The notes beneath the pieces are model-generated. The model made no database searches. It saw only the letters and a list, made by a program, of their open reading frames with translations, and had not been told where the DNA came from. Of a stretch of 64,000 bases of DNA, positions 9,163-18,031 are shown one piece after another. Every line of letters begins with the position of its first letter. Position 1 is the first letter of the stretch. The translations under genes were made by a program, and so were the position numbers. The DNA is from Chryseobacterium luteum (lineage in GTDB: Bacteria > Bacteroidota > Bacteroidia > Flavobacteriales > Weeksellaceae), in contig NZ_JPRO01000020.1 in NCBI RefSeq assembly GCF_000737785.1, positions 62,001 to 126,000 of the forward strand. The letters are read 5' to 3'.

Positions 9163-9750
9163 TTATATTGATGCAAATAAAATTTTCTTAAACGCTTCAG
9201 AAGCCAGATGTACCTGCACTGCCCAGTCGTCTGCTGCATCGCTTCCCGCATCATCGGAAATGTATTTCAGACACAGGAAAGGAATGTTTTCTTTCTTTGC
9301 GATCAGAGCAAGCGGGTACGCTTCCATATCAACAATATTGTAATCCGTTTCGGAATGGTTCATCTCAAAGCTGTCACCGCTGCCGCAGATCCCCTCTTTC
9401 AGGCCGTTCATCTGAAGGCCGTATTCCAGAACAGGAGGAATGCCGGATAAAGGGGTTTCATAAAGGCTGAAGCCAAGACCACGGACATCCATATCACGCT
9501 GAATAAATTGGGTACAGCAGATCACCTCACCTTTACTGAAGCTTTTACTTCCTGCAGAACCCAGGTTGATGATCAGCTGAGGTTTTCTGGCATGAATTTC
9601 CCGGGTAAGCTCTATGGCCGCATTTACTTTGCCTATCCCTGTTACCAGTTTATTCTTTCCTTCAAAAACTTTCCCGGCCTCCGAATCCAAAGCAAAGACA
9701 AACAGTGTTTCCGAAACCGGATACTGAGATGCAACATTGATTTTTATCAT
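9163..9750 (-). CDS. MTA/SAH nucleosidase-like phosphorylase-superfamily protein
   Basis: 195 residues, short for the roughly 230-residue MTA/SAH nucleosidases. The pattern fits the family: GKVNAAIELT and LIINLGSAGS near the front, an internal VDMEAYPLALIAK (the purine-ribose binding Met-Glu), and YISDDAG near the end with the catalytic Asp. The likely reaction is hydrolysis of a nucleoside such as methylthioadenosine. Nucleosidase activity is inferred; the exact substrate is not. Confidence 0.8.
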   Translation of the reverse strand: MIKINVASQYPVSETLFVFALDSEAGKVFEGKNKLVTGIGKVNAAIELTREIHARKPQLIINLGSAGSKSFSKGEVICCTQFIQRDMDVRGLGFSLYETPLSGIPPVLEYGLQMNGLKEGICGSGDSFEMNHSETDYNIVDMEAYPLALIAKKENIPFLCLKYISDDAGSDAADDWAVQVHLASEAFKKILFASI

Positions 9751-9834
9751 TTGAACACAATTATTTCAACAAAAATAAGCATTGAACAGATAAAATGGGA
9801 TTTTTTTCTACTTTTATTGGACTTTATGGCAAAG

Positions 9835-9862
9835 AAAAAACACCTCAAATGGAGATGTTTTT
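9835..9862 (-). terminator. Hairpin downstream of the DsbA-like gene
   Basis: AAACACCTC and GAGATGTTT form a stem with one mismatch around a short loop. On the minus strand it is followed by a run of Ts. It lies 45 bases past the stop of the DsbA-like gene, the position of an intrinsic terminator. Confidence 0.6.
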
Positions 9863-9906
9863 ATGATAAAAGGCTAATTTTCATTTTTTGATGTATTAAC
9901 CTGGTT

Positions 9907-10608
9907 TTAAATACTGCATCCGTCCGTATCACAGGAAGCTCCTCCGTTTTGAGAAAGATCTTTAAACGGACTTGCTGTTTCTTTGTAAGTCTGCTGAAGT
10001 GCATCTGCAAAAACTTCTGCGGGCTGCGCACCGGACACTGCGTATTTTCCATTCAGAACAAAGAAAGGAACGCTCGAAATACCGTTGTTTTTTGCCTCCT
10101 GAATATCCTGGTTGATTTCATAGTTGAATTCATCTGATGTTAAAGCCCGTCGTGCCTCATCATTATCAATGCCTGTTTTTTCAGCAAGGGAAATTAGTTC
10201 TTCAACATCTCCTACATTTTTTCCATCGGTAAAATGCGCTTTAAACAGAGCTTCTTCCATTTCACTGGACTTACCGTGTTTTTTGGCAAGATGAAGCAGC
10301 TTGTGTGCGGCAAAAGTATTAATGACCAAAGCTTTTTCAAAATTAAAATCAATTCCTGCTCCCTTTCCCATCTGGGCAACCTGGGCAATCATCTGAGAGG
10401 CCTGTTCCGCCGGGAAACCTTTTTTCTCTTTAAAATATTCAATTGTGCTCTGTGGCTTTGAAGCATCTAAGGTTGGGTCCAGCTGGAAGCTCTTCCATTC
10501 TATTTCCACTTCATTTTTAAACGGCAGTTTTTCAAGAGCCTGTTCAAAATTATTTTTCCCGATATAGCAGAACGGACACATAACATCCGACCATATTTCT
10601 ATTTTCAT
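9907..10608 (-). CDS. DsbA-family oxidoreductase (FrnE-like)
   Basis: 233 residues. A thioredoxin fold with the DsbA helical insert. The redox motif CPFC is at C11-C14 (DVMCPFCYIGK), with cis-Pro region SVPFFVLNGKYAVSGAQ at about 181-197. No signal peptide is present, so it is cytosolic, as for FrnE. Two extra cysteines close the C-terminus (SCDTDGC), like the second disulfide of the FrnE group. The likely role is thiol-disulfide exchange or isomerisation in oxidative stress. Confidence 0.88.
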   Translation of the reverse strand: MKIEIWSDVMCPFCYIGKNNFEQALEKLPFKNEVEIEWKSFQLDPTLDASKPQSTIEYFKEKKGFPAEQASQMIAQVAQMGKGAGIDFNFEKALVINTFAAHKLLHLAKKHGKSSEMEEALFKAHFTDGKNVGDVEELISLAEKTGIDNDEARRALTSDEFNYEINQDIQEAKNNGISSVPFFVLNGKYAVSGAQPAEVFADALQQTYKETASPFKDLSQNGGASCDTDGCSI

Positions 10609-11156
10609 TTTTTATTTATTTTGAATTCCTGTTGAATTATTCATCAAATTTAATGTATTCCGGTCAATGTAACAAGTTTTGTTACATTACATTATGAAAG
10701 CGGAACAATTATCTTCTGTTTTTCCGGCTCTTTTTTCTAAAATATGATTCGATTATATCTTCAACGGTTAAAGGTAAAAAAGAGGCCGCTCCAAGTAAGC
10801 GGCCTCTTTCAATCAACTATAGCATTTAATCTTAAAATAATGTGTCAGCAGGAAAATTGGAGGTATTTTTTCATCGATAACAGCTTTACAGAATGCAGGC
10901 TGCGTGTTTTTTGTTTTATTTTAACGGAAAAATGACTGTTAATATTTTGCAGATGTATTTTTTATTCTGAATATTTAATAAAGATTTTCTTAAATGCCTT
11001 TATATAAAGGATTTTTCATGGGGAAAAATCAGGAACTCAAACATCTACTTCGGAGTATTGGGGTATTTGGAAAGAAAAACAGCACTTTATCAATGTAGGA
11101 TATTACACTGTACAGTTTTAAGAAAGTCGCCTGATCGTTTTTTCCGATGAGATCTA
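10609..11156. other. Long gap with a strong hairpin and no supported gene
   Basis: About 550 bases between divergently transcribed genes. It contains a perfect hairpin (10779-10809). The rest is A+T rich. A 17-codon frame starts at about 10694 (MKAEQLSSVF) but has no further support. Open frames seen here have no recognisable product. Confidence 0.5.
10779..10809. terminator. Perfect 12-bp hairpin with flanking A/T tracts
   Basis: AAAGAGGCCGCT (10779-10790) pairs perfectly with AGCGGCCTCTTT (10798-10809) around a 7-base loop. The minus strand continues into a T run, so it would terminate leftward transcription; rightward it has only three Ts. Neither neighbouring gene ends here, so an unannotated short transcript is possible. 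Confidence 0.7.
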
Positions 11157-11204
11157 TTGAAAAAAAGGTTTTCAGGTTTTGGAAATATTAGGGAAATTTG
11201 CAGA

Positions 11205-11936
11205 ATGAAAATCATCCCGCTTAAAGAAGGCAACTTCTCGGCCAGCAAAACGAAAGAATTTACTTTACTGACAGATGAAAATCTGAACACCATCAAAGGA
11301 ATTAAAATGTCTGTGCAGCCATTTCTGATTGTCACGGATAATGATTATATTCTTCTTGATGCCGGGATCGGCTGGAAAAATGCTGAAGGAAAGACTGTCA
11401 TTTCCAAACTGCTGGAAAAAGAAAATATCACACCTGGACAGGTTACCAAGCTTCTCCTCTCCCACCTTCATAAGGATCATATTGACGGCAGCATTCAGAA
11501 AAATGAAAATGGATTTGCTGCCGCGTTTCCCAATGCGAAAATTTATATCCAGAAGCGGGAGCTGGCTTTTGCTATGGAAAATAAAGGAAATCCTTCTTTT
11601 GACTTTGATACCCTGGATAAGCTGATCAGCCTGCCGAACATTGTATGGATGGATGAGGACCAGGGAAAGATCGGTGATGAGATTTTTTTTGAAGTAGTGG
11701 GCGGGCATACCCCTTTCATGCAGGTATTCTGGATCAAAGAAAATGATGAGACTGCTTTTTACGGTGCAGATGACCTTCCGCAGGAATCTTACCTGAAATA
11801 CCATCTGGCCTATAAAAGTGATTTCGATGGCAGAAAAGCAATGGAATTAAGATTAGCCTGGCAGAAAAAAGCCGCTGAAGATCATTGGAAAATACTGCTT
11901 TATCATGATCTGGACAAAGCAGTAATCCAAATATAA
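11205..11936 (+). CDS. MBL-fold metallohydrolase
   Basis: 244 residues when started at the ATG at 11205. An in-frame ATG at 11157 adds 16 residues that do not look like the family. The zinc-binding HxHxDH motif is at H87-H92 (SHLHKDHIDG), and a later GGHTPF carries the next metal histidine. This is the lactonase-type metallo-beta-lactamase fold. The substrate is unknown. No signal peptide, so cytosolic. It converges with a LuxR-type gene 18 bases away. Confidence 0.85.
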   Translation: MKIIPLKEGNFSASKTKEFTLLTDENLNTIKGIKMSVQPFLIVTDNDYILLDAGIGWKNAEGKTVISKLLEKENITPGQVTKLLLSHLHKDHIDGSIQKNENGFAAAFPNAKIYIQKRELAFAMENKGNPSFDFDTLDKLISLPNIVWMDEDQGKIGDEIFFEVVGGHTPFMQVFWIKENDETAFYGADDLPQESYLKYHLAYKSDFDGRKAMELRLAWQKKAAEDHWKILLYHDLDKAVIQI

Positions 11937-11954
11937 TCTGATTAATAAATAGGT

Positions 11955-12296
11955 TTAAAGATCATTAAACCATTTGTAGATATCCAATTCAGAAGGAATA
12001 TTAAGTTTCTTGCGTATTCTGTTTTTCCTGTTTTGGATGGCTTTTGGCGTCACAAAAGTGTAGGTCGCAATTTCCTTGGTGGTAAAGTTGAGTTTAAGGT
12101 AAATGCAGAAAATCAGTTCAGAATTTTTCAGATTGGGATGTACCTTGGCAATTTTATCAAAAAAATCAGGGTAGACCAGTCTGAATTTATTCAGCAGACG
12201 TGGTGAATTTTCTTTAGCCAGTGTAATAATTTCGTCCTGCATTAAAATCTTTTGGTTCAATTCTTCTAAATTTGATTGCGGTCTTTCGTTTTTCAT
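11955..12296 (-). CDS. Small LuxR-type helix-turn-helix protein
   Basis: 113 residues. The C-terminal half (about 68-110) reads as a LuxR/GerE HTH, TTKEIATYTFVTPKAIQNRK followed by a basic recognition tail. The N-terminal half is predicted helical, possibly coiled coil. In Bacteroidota this HTH often ends long TPR sensors; here it stands alone with no visible sensor upstream. It could be a stand-alone regulator or the remnant of a longer one. The end forms a short A/T hairpin with the converging gene. Confidence 0.7.
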   Translation of the reverse strand: MKNERPQSNLEELNQKILMQDEIITLAKENSPRLLNKFRLVYPDFFDKIAKVHPNLKNSELIFCIYLKLNFTTKEIATYTFVTPKAIQNRKNRIRKKLNIPSELDIYKWFNDL

Positions 12297-12411
12297 AATA
12301 TTTTCTCATCGATACTTTATTTCCGATACCTAAAGATGATCTGTATCAGTATAAAATCTTTTCCTTAAGCTATTGTAATAGCCGTTTAATATTGAGGTTA
12401 TTTTGTTTATT

Positions 12412-12458
12412 CAGGTTTCATACATTCTGATGTGTAAAATGCATTTTGGTGAAACCTG
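12412..12458. repeat. 9-bp inverted repeat with 29-base loop
   Basis: CAGGTTTCA (12412-12420) and TGAAACCTG (12450-12458) are perfect reverse complements. The structure sits in the gap upstream of the LuxR-type gene and upstream of the decayed Crp-like gene. Function unknown. Confidence 0.45.
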
Positions 12459-12668
12459 TATTAATCTTAAATCCCCGAACTGAAGTTCATTGTTCCGGTT
12501 TTTTTTAATGAAACAAAGAAATAAAAAATGATTAAAATCTTACGGAATTGAAATACCACATACATACCACGACCTATCCGTAAAACAGAAATTTATTTTA
12601 TTTTGAACCCAGTTTTGAAATTAAGTTTCATCTTTATTTATTTTAAACAAATTTAAAGGATATAGAGC

Positions 12669-13130
12669 TTGTTTTTTTATGATCTCGATCAATGTTTTGA
12701 AGATCTTATTTCCCTGTCTTCTTGGTATAGATTTGAAATTACATTCTCAATTTTCTGTGGCATTCTGTATGAAGGGAATTTATTCAACCTGAATTTTCTT
12801 ACTAATATTGATATTTGTGCTTTTGAATTTATTGTGGTTGAAAGACATCAATGGTTAAATATTTGTTTAAAATTCAATTAAAAAACTATCAGACCATGAT
12901 CGCTGAAGATTTACTCATTTCATTTAGAGCAGAAACTAAAGAATATTAATCCTGCGCTGAAGCTAAAACTGATGGATTATCTCAAAAGCTTTTATTACTT
13001 CAAGATTCTTTAACGAGACAGAAGCTTGCCTTCTCTTACCAGACTCCGGGTAGAAACCGTTATAAGAGCCATAAAAAGCATGGAAAAAGATAAGATTCTG
13101 AAAATTGAGAAGAGGAAGATTATGTATTAA
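12669..13130 (+). pseudogene. Decayed Crp/Fnr-type regulator
   Basis: No intact frame covers this stretch, but pieces in different frames read in order as a Crp/Fnr protein. At 12768-12881 the text EGNLFNLNFLTNIDICAFEF resembles the end of the cNMP-binding barrel. At about 12882-12954 it reads LKNYQTMIAEDLLISFRAET, then in another frame LKNINPALKLKLMDYLKSFY (about 12930-13010). The ending, at 13033-13130, is LTRLRVETVIRAIKSMEKDK then ILKIEKRKIMY, a typical Crp recognition helix and wing. At least three frame changes or stops break it. The part upstream of 12669 is not recognisable. It would have been a one-domain sensor with a C-terminal HTH. Confidence 0.65.
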
Positions 13131-13201
13131 TTTTTCTGGTTTGGAAGATGTAAAGAAAGAATGGAAATTCTGCCCAACGGCTTATCAATCATCATTTATC
13201 G

Positions 13202-13849
13202 CTACTTACCATCAAGTTGTTTCTGGAACTCCTCCAGATATTGCGCAAGATGAATCCCGTCTGCCAGGCCGTGATGGGCTTCCACAGAAACGGGAAGGTA
13301 TTTTTTACCCTCACGGATACTGAACTTTCCAAAGGTGATTTTCGGGACAGATTCCGAATTATTAAAACTGGTAGGATGCAGCAGCGCACTGAAAGAATTC
13401 CACGGGATTGTCGTATGCCTGATCAGATCTTTACCGAGATCGCCATTATTCAGCCTGAGCCCCGAAGAATGCTCTACAGCCTCTATTTCCTTTTGCATTG
13501 CCGCATTAAATACCTGAAAATCCTCAGAAAAAGGCATAAATGCAAAACCGAAAGTTCCGTCCGGTCTGCCGATCGTGCTTCCCGCATGAATGGTATCGTA
13601 TAAAATGACCTGACCGTCAACGATCCGCAGTTTCAGTTCATCCACAGTATTTACCGCAATCATAGACCGATGAAGATAAGTGGCGAAAAAAGAATCTCCG
13701 TTTTCCTTGGCGTAATCATAAGCTTTTGTACAGTCAACTTCCGTGGTAAAACCAAAATAAGGGCTTTCCATTTTCGAGAAGAATTCAAAATGCTCTTTCC
13801 GTTTCCATTTTTCGATGTCTATGATCTTCATTGATTTTATTTGGTGCAA
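13202..13849 (-). CDS. Chloramphenicol acetyltransferase-like acyltransferase
   Basis: 215 residues, the family's normal length. The CAT catalytic motif appears as HHGLADG near residue 190 (VEAHHGLADGIHLAQYLEEF), with the general-base histidine and following Asp-Gly. The N-terminus (IDIEKWKRKEHFEFF) is typical of the fold. Homologues in flavobacteria are often annotated as CatA-like. Whether it modifies chloramphenicol is not shown; other acyl acceptors are possible. It is transcribed alone. Confidence 0.8.
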   Translation of the reverse strand: MHQIKSMKIIDIEKWKRKEHFEFFSKMESPYFGFTTEVDCTKAYDYAKENGDSFFATYLHRSMIAVNTVDELKLRIVDGQVILYDTIHAGSTIGRPDGTFGFAFMPFSEDFQVFNAAMQKEIEAVEHSSGLRLNNGDLGKDLIRHTTIPWNSFSALLHPTSFNNSESVPKITFGKFSIREGKKYLPVSVEAHHGLADGIHLAQYLEEFQKQLDGK

Positions 13850-14076
13850 ATTTCAGGAAGTTTTACCGGTTTTAAAAGGTATAGGGAAAAAATATAGAGA
13901 TAAATCATTAAAATTTAATCATACCTTGCTGTAAACGGCCGGATTTGGTCAGTTTTTTGATGCAGACAGAACACGGGATTACAGGATTGGTATTTGCTTT
14001 TATCTTGTAAATTCCAGCTTATATTCTTCAGGCCTTATCATACTTTAGAAGCCGTTACTTAATAATAACTGACAAT

Positions 14077-14922
14077 ATGGATACAGAAAAAATAGGATTT
14101 ATCGGGCTCGGAAATATGGGCCATCCCATGTCCAAAAATCTTGAAAAGGCGGGATTTCCGCTTTCAGTGTACAACAGATCATCTAAAAAAGCCGAAGATT
14201 TTAAAGAAAAATCAACGGTTTATACTCAGATTCCTGAGCTCGTTCAGAACAACAGCATTATATTCACTATGCTTACCGATGATCGTGCAGCCAAAGCAGT
14301 TTATGAAGAAATTCTAAAATCGGATATCAGCGGGAAACTCTTTATAGACATGAGTACTATTTCTCCTCAGGCTACCGCTGAACTGAATGGTGCAGTCAGA
14401 ATAAAAGAAGCCTCTTTTATAGATGCTCCGGTGGCCGGAAGCACGGCACCTGCAGCAGAGGGAACCCTGATCATCATGGCCGGCGGTGAAGAAAAAGACC
14501 TGCAGCGGGCAATGCCCTATTTGGAAAAACTTGGAAAAGCTGTAAAACATTTAGGTGAAAACGGAAAAGGAATTGCCGGAAAACTCTCCGTTAATTATTT
14601 CCTGTCTGCTATTTATCAGGGATTGGCAGAAACGGTTCTGTTTGCTGATAAACTGGGAATTGACCGTACTTCTATGCTGGAAATCATCAACGAAAGTGCC
14701 AGCGGAAGTGGTGCTACCAGAGTGAAAACGCCAATGCTGATCAACAACAAATATGACCCTGCATTCGCTTTGGATCTGATGCTGAAAGATATTCTTCTTG
14801 CCCAAAATGCAGGCGCCGACTTCCCTTTATCAAAGGTGTTGAGTGAAACCTACCAGTCCGCTCATAATGAAGGTTTTGGTGAAGATGATGTGATCGGCAT
14901 TATCAATTATCTGAAAAAATAA
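14077..14922 (+). CDS. NAD(P)-dependent beta-hydroxyacid dehydrogenase-type oxidoreductase
   Basis: 281 residues. The Rossmann dinucleotide fold opens with GFIGLGNMGHPMSKNL at about 7-22. The substrate-binding DAPVAGSTAPAAEGTLIIM follows near 115-135. The catalytic lysine lies in GKGIAGKLSVNYF, near 172. This is the 3-hydroxyisobutyrate/glyoxylate-succinic semialdehyde reductase superfamily. Substrate not assigned. A DUF296 gene follows 47 bases later on the same strand. Confidence 0.88.
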   Translation: MDTEKIGFIGLGNMGHPMSKNLEKAGFPLSVYNRSSKKAEDFKEKSTVYTQIPELVQNNSIIFTMLTDDRAAKAVYEEILKSDISGKLFIDMSTISPQATAELNGAVRIKEASFIDAPVAGSTAPAAEGTLIIMAGGEEKDLQRAMPYLEKLGKAVKHLGENGKGIAGKLSVNYFLSAIYQGLAETVLFADKLGIDRTSMLEIINESASGSGATRVKTPMLINNKYDPAFALDLMLKDILLAQNAGADFPLSKVLSETYQSAHNEGFGEDDVIGIINYLKK

Positions 14923-14969
14923 ATACAGAATAATCCGGCCATGATATTGATTTTTTAACTCTAAATACT

Positions 14970-15425
14970 ATGGATACACAAAATTTTAAAGGAAATAACT
15001 GGTCCGCTAGAAAAGTAGATCAGATATACATTGTAAGTGTAAAAAACGGATCAAGCATCATGAATGCGTTGACTGATTTTGTTAAAGATCAAAATATCCT
15101 GGCTGGAGAAGTTACCGGGATTGGAGCGGTAGACGAAGCCACACTTCGCTTTTTCAAGCCTTCAGATAAAAATTATGTCGACAAAACATTTAGTGAACAG
15201 ATGGAAGCCACCAATATTTCAGGAAACGTTTCCGTGATAGAAGGAAAGCCTGTGCTCCATCTTCATATTACCCTGGGAAGAGAAGATTATTCAGCTTTGG
15301 CGGGACACCTTCTGGATGCAAAGATCCGTGGCGCAGGAGAATTTATTTTCTATCCGCTGGATACCAGAGCTGTTAAAATTAAAGATGAAGACGCAGGAAT
15401 CAACTTCTATGATTTTGAAAAATAA
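14970..15425 (+). CDS. PPC/DUF296 domain protein
   Basis: 151 residues. One PPC domain (plant and prokaryote conserved, DUF296), with the characteristic ITGIGAVDEATLRFF-like and HLHITLGREDYSALAGHLLD segments at about 48-115. The fold is a trimer with a possible metal or small-ligand site. Bacterial members are poorly characterised; in plants the domain is linked to AT-hook proteins. No AT-hook is present here. Its job is unknown. Confidence 0.8.
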   Translation: MDTQNFKGNNWSARKVDQIYIVSVKNGSSIMNALTDFVKDQNILAGEVTGIGAVDEATLRFFKPSDKNYVDKTFSEQMEATNISGNVSVIEGKPVLHLHITLGREDYSALAGHLLDAKIRGAGEFIFYPLDTRAVKIKDEDAGINFYDFEK

Positions 15426-15462
15426 CGGGTGAAATGTCTTAAAACGGTGTATTTGAATAAGC

Positions 15463-16215
15463 ATGGTAAAGAGTTTATGGTATAAACTTTTTCACATACC
15501 ACACTTTGCTGTAAAATTGATGCATCATCCTAATTTGGTGGGATTTTTGAATGTAAAATATAAACCAATCACACCATTGAAATTAATCACATTCACAAAA
15601 AAGGGAATTTACTGTCCGCAGGGTAAATTTTATATTGATCCCTGGAGGCCTGTTGACCTGGCAGTCATCACGCACGGACATGCAGACCATGCCCGGTGGG
15701 GAATGAAAAAATACCTTTGCCATCACTTTACAAAACCAATTCTTTACCAGAGGATCGGGATAGATATTGAATGCCAGAGTGTAGCATATGGGGAAGTTAT
15801 AACCCTGAACGGAGTAAAAATTTCGCTGCATCCTGCCGGACACATCATTGGATCTGCCCAGATAAGATTAGAGTACAAAGGATATGTTTCCGTGATCTCC
15901 GGTGACTATAAAGTGCAGGAAGACGGACTGAGCACGCCATTTGAACTGGTAAAATGTAATGAATTTGTCACAGAAAGTACTTTCGGACTGCCTATTTACA
16001 ACTGGCTGGAAGTTCCCGATCTCAATAAAAAACTTCAAACCTGGGTGCTGAAAAACCAGGAAAATTCAAAAACATCCGTATTTATAGGATATTCGTTGGG
16101 GAAAGCCCAGCGTATTATGAAGGCTGTGGAAGGGTTAGGGAAAATTTACGTCCACTACTCCATCGGAAAACTGAATGAGACCTTTGAAATTTCCGTCTTT
16201 CAGGAATTTTTCTAA
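15463..16215 (+). pseudogene. Ligase-associated DNA exonuclease, 3' end missing
   Basis: The MBL/beta-CASP-type nuclease that normally accompanies an ATP-dependent DNA ligase. It carries the zinc motif at H71-H76 (THGHADHARWG), PAGHIIGSAQIRLE and SGDYKVQEDGLSTPFE, all typical. The family is about 340 residues; this frame has 250, and family-like sequence ends near YVHYSIGKLNE (about 16174). The last dozen residues are antisense araA sequence. The partner ligase is absent. The N-terminus is odd: family homology begins at about residue 39 (LKLITFTKKGIYCPQGK), so a TTG at 15577 may be the real start. Confidence 0.8.
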
Positions 16216-17004
16216 ACCTAATTCTATTCTTGCAGCCGCTTCAAGAGATTTTCTGTTGCTTCCGCCTGAAAGAAGAGATTCCGCCATTTTATAAGACGCT
16301 TCATATTCTTCCATCAAAGTTTTGATTTCGCCATCACCAATGGAATTGACAACGCTTACCAAATCCCCGATTCCCCAAGTGTTTACCGAAAATCCGAATT
16401 TGGTTTCTGCTTCTACTTTGTCGCCATCGGTAACGGCAACATATCTCATATTATCGCCAAAACGAGCGAATTTCGCTCCTTGCCAATCGTCCCAGCCTGC
16501 TACAACACGACTCCATTCTCCGATTTGTTTCTGAACTCTTTCGTCAGACCAATGTCCTACAACTACTTTTCTGTTTTTGCGGAGACGGCTTACCATAAAC
16601 CCGAATTCACGGTCGCCGTGAGCTGCCTGATTCAGGTTCATAAAATCCATATCCATCGTTGACCACGGAATATCCTGATTGAACTGCGTGTGCAAATGTA
16701 ACATTGGTTTTTGCAAAGCGGTCAATCCACGAATCCACATTTTTGCAGGTGAAAAAGTGTGCATCCAGGTTACAATTCCGATACAGTCTTTTGAGAAATT
16801 AGCAGCTGTAAGGGTTTCAAAAATTTCTTCCGTAGTTTTTACCGTTGGTTTCAGAACAACTTTTACCGGAATTGATGAAGAAATATTAAGCGCTTCAACA
16901 ATTTTCTGTGAATGTTCGGCAACCTGCGCTAATGTTTCAGGTCCGTATAAATGCTGGCTTCCGGTGATAAACCAGATTTCTTTTGTATTGAGAGGTGTTA
17001 ACAT
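16135..17004 (-). pseudogene. araA: L-arabinose isomerase, 3' part missing
   Basis: Isomerises L-arabinose to L-ribulose. The N-terminal 270-odd residues match the family (EIWFITGSQHLYGPETL at the front, GFSVNTWGIGDLV and EYEASYKMAE later). The family is about 500 residues. Recognisable sequence ends at LEKFLKDGNFK, near 16185, and the last 15 or so codons are antisense to the exonuclease. The metal and catalytic residues (E306, E333, H350, H450 in the E. coli enzyme) all lie in the lost part, so this copy should be inactive. It follows araD with a palindrome in the gap. Confidence 0.85.
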
Positions 17005-17046
17005 ATTTTATAGTTGATAAATGATGATTGATTTTTATTATATATT

Positions 17047-17079
17047 AAACCTTCAAGGTTTTTGAAACCTTGAAGGTTT
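17047..17079. repeat. 33-bp double palindrome (AAACCT family), copy 1
   Basis: AAACCTTCAAGGTTT (17047-17061) and AAACCTTGAAGGTTT (17065-17079) are reverse complements, and each is itself nearly palindromic. It lies between araD and araA. Three similar elements occur at 21950, 30281 and 55021. Confidence 0.85.
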
Positions 17080-17095
17080 GTTTAGTCAACAGTTT

Positions 17096-17794
17096 TTACT
17101 GTCCGTAATAGGCGTTTTTGCCGTGTTTTCGTTCGTAATGTTTTTTGATGAGCGAATCTTTCAAACGTGGCGCATTTGGGTTGATTTGTCTTGTGCGATA
17201 CGCCATTTCTGCGATGGTTTCGAGAACTTTGCTGTTGTAGACAGCTTTGTCCGCATTTTTACCCCAGGTGAACGGTCCGTGATTTCCTATAAGAACCATT
17301 TCGACTTCTTCGTAAGACAATTCTTTTTCTTTAAAGCAATCAAGAATCTGGATTCCTGTATTGTATTCGTAATTTCCTTCGATTAAATCATCGCGCATCG
17401 GCGGTGCACAGGGAATATCTGAAGTCAGATGGTCGGCGTGTGTGGTTCCGAAAATAGGAATATCCATCTGAGCCTGCGCCCAAGCTACCGAATAAATGGC
17501 GTGGGTATGGGAAATTCCGCCAATGTTTTCCCAGTTTTTGTAAAGGTAAGCGTGGGTTTTGGTATCGGACGAAGGCCTTAAATTTCCTTCAACCACATTG
17601 GCATCGTAATCTAAAATCACAATGTCTTCCGGTTTTAAAAGTTCGTAGGGAACACCGCTTGGTTTGATGGCAAAGATTCCTTTTTCACGGTCAACGGCAC
17701 TTACGTTTCCGAATGTGTAAACGACAAGCTTCAACGCATCCAACTGCATATTGGCTTCGTAACATTCTCTCTGGAGTTCTTTATAGATGCTCAT
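17096..17794 (-). CDS. araD: L-ribulose-5-phosphate 4-epimerase
   Basis: Converts L-ribulose 5-phosphate to D-xylulose 5-phosphate, the last step of the arabinose branch. The 232-residue length matches the class II aldolase-type epimerase. The metal histidines are in HTHAIYSVAWAQ and TTHADHLTSD, and the IGNHGPFTWG segment is also conserved. It lies 237 bases after araB, and araA follows. Confidence 0.93.
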   Translation of the reverse strand: MSIYKELQRECYEANMQLDALKLVVYTFGNVSAVDREKGIFAIKPSGVPYELLKPEDIVILDYDANVVEGNLRPSSDTKTHAYLYKNWENIGGISHTHAIYSVAWAQAQMDIPIFGTTHADHLTSDIPCAPPMRDDLIEGNYEYNTGIQILDCFKEKELSYEEVEMVLIGNHGPFTWGKNADKAVYNSKVLETIAEMAYRTRQINPNAPRLKDSLIKKHYERKHGKNAYYGQ

Positions 17795-17898
17795 TTTAGT
17801 TTTATTAAATGATTGAAAGATTAAATAATTTAAAGATTACAGTTTACTTATTTCAGGTTTCAGCTCGTTATTGATTTAGTTTCAGCATTGAATCACTC

Positions 17899-17977
17899 GC
17901 AGCCCGACCTGAGTGGAGCTCTTTTTGTGTAGCAAAGCGGAACAAAAAAGCGGGAACGGAGGGCGGATCAAGCTGCC
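17899..17977. repeat. 79-bp structured intergenic element, copy 1
   Basis: The element opens with GCAGCCCGACC and closes with AAGCTGCC, so its ends (GCAGC/GCTGC) can pair. Inside, CTTTTTGT and ACAAAAAAG can also pair. The inner 67 bases (17911-17977) match 30409-30475 with two differences. It lies in the araB-araD gap. Confidence 0.8.
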
Positions 17978-18031
17978 ATAAAATCTTTGGTTATTAGTTG
18001 TTATTTTAAAATTGAATGTGATTTCTATCAA

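Noticed and set aside
10744..10935. 63-residue frame in the long gap
   Set aside because: It runs through the perfect hairpin and has no family-like text or start signal.
12669..12881. 70-residue frame as an intact small gene
   Set aside because: It is one piece of the decayed Crp/Fnr-type gene.
13105..13323. 72-residue frame overlapping the CAT-like gene
   Set aside because: Partly antisense to the CAT-like gene, and its left end overlaps the Crp-like remnant in a different frame.
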